Assembly (NCBI GenBank): GCA_002348185.1
Contig: DDYW01000214.1
Span: 1-8,194 of the forward strand
DNA length: 8,194 nt
Source: Candidatus Hydrogenedentes bacterium UBA2224
GTDB taxonomy: Bacteria; Hydrogenedentota; Hydrogenedentia; Hydrogenedentales; SLHB01
Reading direction: 5' to 3'
The stretch's first letter is position 1, and each line of letters starts with the position of its first letter. The position numbers were made by a program, and so were the translations under genes. Under the pieces are notes generated by a model. That model was not told the DNA's origin. It did no database searches and was given only the letters and a program-made list of their open reading frames with translations. Positions 5,894 through 8,194 of this stretch are shown piece after piece.

Positions 5894-8185
5894 ATGCGGA
5901 GCATCGTTGTTGCGGTCTGGTTGCTGGGGGCGGCGGAAGTGGGTGCGGTGCAGGTCCTGCCCGGTACCGCGCCGCTCGAGGAGTCCGGGGACTTCGCGGC
6001 GGCGATGGTGGCCGGGATCGACCGGTGGCTGGACCGCGCCCTCGAGGCGTCGGTGGATGCGCGGCCGGCCCTGTGGCAGCGCGATGTCGCGTCGCACGAG
6101 GCGTATGCGGCGTCGATCGCGCCCAACCGCGACCGGTTCGCCCGAATCATCGGGTTGAAAGACCCGCGCGTCGCGCCCGCCATGGAATTCGTCGCATCAC
6201 CGGATCGCCCGTCGCTGCTGGCGCGCGGGGGCGCGTATGAAGTGCATGCGGTGCGCTGGGCCGTGCTCGAGGGCGTCTACGGCGAAGGGCTGCTGTTGCG
6301 CCCCGACGGCGCGCCCCGGGCGCTCGTGGTGGCCCTGGGCGATTGTGCGTGGACGCCCGAAATGCTCGCGGGACTGACCGGCGACCTGTCCCCGGAGGCC
6401 CAGTACGCCCGCCGTCTCGCCGAGAGCGGTTGCATGGTCGTGGCGCCGGCGCTTCTGGACCGGCAATGCACCTGGACAGGCGCGTCCCCCGTGCGCAAGA
6501 CCAACCTGCCCCATCGCGAGTTTGTCTACCGCGCCGCGTACGAAATGGGCCGGCACATGATCGGCTACGACGTGCATACGATTCTGGCTGTTGTGGACTG
6601 GTTTCGGGTTTCGCACAAAGCGCCCGTCGGCGTGCTCGGTGCGGGCGAGGGCGGTTTGCTTGCCCTGTATGCCGCCGCGGTGGACCCGCGCATTGGCGCG
6701 GCCGCGGCGTCGGGCTATTTCGGCCCCCGCGAACGCGTGTGGGAGGAGCCCATCTACCGCAACGTCTGGGCCCTGCTCCACGAGTTCGGGGACGCGGAAA
6801 TCGCCACGCTGATTGCGCCGCGCACGCTGATCGTGGAAGCCGCTCCGTGTGTCGAGGTCGAGGGTCCGCCTCCTCCGCTTCCCGGCATGCGCAACGACGC
6901 CGCCCCGGGCCGCATCCGCACGCCGGACCCGGACGGCGTGGAACGGGAAATTGCCCGGGCCCGCGCGCTGCTTGCCGGGCTAGCGCCGCCGGCCGACATC
7001 GCGTTTGTGAATGCCATGACGGGCCATGCCGGAAGCGAGGAAACCCTGCGCCGGCTGCTGGCCGCGCTTGCCCCGGACGCCGTCCTTGCGCCCGGCGGTG
7101 AACCGCCCGCGGTGTCCGGGGAACTGCCGGACCGGGACGCCCGAATGAAGCGCGTGTTCGACGCGCTTGTGGAACATACCCAGCGCGTGATGCGTGCTGC
7201 GCCGTTCGCGCGCGAGAGGTTCTGGGCGAAGGCCGACCTGGCTTCCCCCGAAGCGTGGCAGCAGAGCACGGCGTGGTATCGCGACTATTTCCGGGACGAA
7301 GTCATCGGCGCGTTGCCGCCCGAGATGCTCCCCGCGAATCCCCGCACGCGTCTCATGTTCGATGAACCCCAATACCGCGGCTATGAAGTGAAACTCGATG
7401 TCTATCCTGACGTATTCGCTTACGGCCTGCTGCTGGTGCCGAAAGATCTGCGTTCCGGCGAGCGCCGGCCCGTGGTGGTCTGCCAGCATGGCCTCGAAGG
7501 GACGCCTCACAAGTGCGCCGACCCCACCGTGCAGGAAGCCGCCTACAACCAGTACGGGTGCCGTCTCGCCGAGCGCGGATTTGTCGTCTACGCGCCTCAG
7601 AACCCCTACATCGGCGGCGACGCGTTCCGCGTGCTGCAACGCAAGGCCAATCCGCTGAAGCTGTCGCTGTTTTCGTTCATTGTGCGCCAGCACGAACGCA
7701 GCCTGGAATGGCTGGCCGCCCAGCCCTTCGTGGACCCCGGCCGCATCGGGTTCTACGGCATCTCGTACGGCGGCAAGACGGGCATGCGCGTCCCCGCGCT
7801 GCTCCCGCAGTATAGCCTGTCGATCTGTTCCGCGGACTACAATGAGTGGATCTGGAAGAACGTCTCAATCGCGTATCCATTCACCTATCTGTATACCGGC
7901 GAGTATGAGATGCCCGAATTTGACCTCGGCGACACGTTCAACTACGCCGAAATGAGCTGGCTGATTTTTCCGCGCCCGTTGATGGTCGAGCGCGGCCACG
8001 GGGACGGCGTGTCCATCGACGAGTGGGTGGCCTTTGAATATGCGCGCACACAGCGCCTTTACGACGCGCTCGGGCACGGCGACCGCACCGAAATCGAGTA
8101 TTTCAACGGACCACACGCCATCCATGGCGTGGGCACGTTCGCGTTTCTGCACGACAAGCTCCACTGGCCCGCGCCGGGAGAGTAG
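5894..8185 (+). CDS. Secreted double alpha/beta hydrolase (esterase/dienelactone-hydrolase-like), first module degenerate
   Basis: A 763-residue exported hydrolase; residues 1-18 form a short signal peptide. The start is set by AGGGG eight bases upstream; an earlier ATG at 5889 is out of frame. It consists of two similar modules, about residues 34-395 and 413-760, each a helical prefix followed by an alpha/beta-hydrolase fold. The second looks catalytic: HGLEG at 532-536 (oxyanion-hole region), nucleophile elbow GISYGG at 622-627 with Ser624, a probable acid D704 in VERGHGDG, and His741 in GPHAIHG. It resembles dienelactone-hydrolase and acetyl-xylan-esterase-like enzymes, so ester cleavage on a carbohydrate or similar substrate is plausible but unproven. 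In the first module the elbow reads GAGEGG (249-254), with Gly251 in place of the serine; a histidine persists in TGHAGS (H378). That half is probably a non-catalytic partner domain. The sequence ends nine bases after the stop, so any downstream partner is unseen. Confidence 0.88.
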   Translation: MRSIVVAVWLLGAAEVGAVQVLPGTAPLEESGDFAAAMVAGIDRWLDRALEASVDARPALWQRDVASHEAYAASIAPNRDRFARIIGLKDPRVAPAMEFVASPDRPSLLARGGAYEVHAVRWAVLEGVYGEGLLLRPDGAPRALVVALGDCAWTPEMLAGLTGDLSPEAQYARRLAESGCMVVAPALLDRQCTWTGASPVRKTNLPHREFVYRAAYEMGRHMIGYDVHTILAVVDWFRVSHKAPVGVLGAGEGGLLALYAAAVDPRIGAAAASGYFGPRERVWEEPIYRNVWALLHEFGDAEIATLIAPRTLIVEAAPCVEVEGPPPPLPGMRNDAAPGRIRTPDPDGVEREIARARALLAGLAPPADIAFVNAMTGHAGSEETLRRLLAALAPDAVLAPGGEPPAVSGELPDRDARMKRVFDALVEHTQRVMRAAPFARERFWAKADLASPEAWQQSTAWYRDYFRDEVIGALPPEMLPANPRTRLMFDEPQYRGYEVKLDVYPDVFAYGLLLVPKDLRSGERRPVVVCQHGLEGTPHKCADPTVQEAAYNQYGCRLAERGFVVYAPQNPYIGGDAFRVLQRKANPLKLSLFSFIVRQHERSLEWLAAQPFVDPGRIGFYGISYGGKTGMRVPALLPQYSLSICSADYNEWIWKNVSIAYPFTYLYTGEYEMPEFDLGDTFNYAEMSWLIFPRPLMVERGHGDGVSIDEWVAFEYARTQRLYDALGHGDRTEIEYFNGPHAIHGVGTFAFLHDKLHWPAPGE

Positions 8186-8194
8186 CAGGTGGGC

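Noticed and set aside
4661..6097. Minus-strand open frame of 478 codons opposite the propeller gene and the start of the hydrolase gene
   Set aside because: It crosses two genes with signal peptides and good ribosome sites, and its translation is rich in Arg, His and Ala with no motif. It is a composition shadow.
343..8185. A defence or other previously undescribed multi-gene system
   Set aside because: The five genes are transport, oxidoreductase, propeller and hydrolase types. There is no nuclease, helicase, transposase, toxin-antitoxin pair or reverse transcriptase, and no sign of horizontal transfer such as a composition break.

Overview
The window is GC-rich, densely coding bacterial DNA with five protein genes: one cut by the left edge, four complete. 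Three are on the minus strand (left) and two on the plus strand (right). The gene set is a Tat-exported Gfo/Idh/MocA oxidoreductase, a sodium:solute symporter with a leading signal peptide, a secreted repeat-rich propeller protein and a secreted double alpha/beta hydrolase. This mix resembles Planctomycetota, other PVC-type bacteria or Hydrogenedentota, which carry many such exported carbohydrate-related proteins. That assignment is inference from gene content; no rRNA, tRNA or phylogenetic marker is present.

Layout. 1-127 (minus): N-terminus of an ABC transporter ATPase, ending just inside the Walker A loop. 128-342: spacer with a good extended -10 promoter for the ABC gene and a long hairpin downstream of the next gene. 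343-2031 (minus): SSS-family symporter. 2032-2188: spacer with a perfect TATAAT for the symporter and a textbook intrinsic terminator for the gene before it. 2189-3472 (minus): Tat-exported Gfo/Idh/MocA oxidoreductase. 3473-3832: divergent control region with an inverted repeat and a short G-rich tandem repeat. 3833-5743 (plus): secreted beta-propeller-like protein of unknown function. 5744-5893: spacer with a hairpin and a possible promoter. 5894-8185 (plus): secreted protein made of two tandem alpha/beta-hydrolase modules, the first lacking its nucleophile.

How they may work together. A sodium-driven solute transporter, an exported sugar-type dehydrogenase and an exported esterase-like hydrolase side by side suggest processing and uptake of a carbohydrate or sugar derivative outside the cytoplasm. 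No glycosidase or regulator is present and no substrate can be named. The strong terminator and separate promoter between oxidoreductase and symporter argue that they are separate transcription units.

I see no CRISPR array, mobile element, phage gene, RNA gene or clearly new multi-gene system. The most distinctive items are the internally duplicated hydrolase with a degenerate first active site, the roughly twelve-repeat propeller protein, and the repeat or hairpin elements in the spacers.
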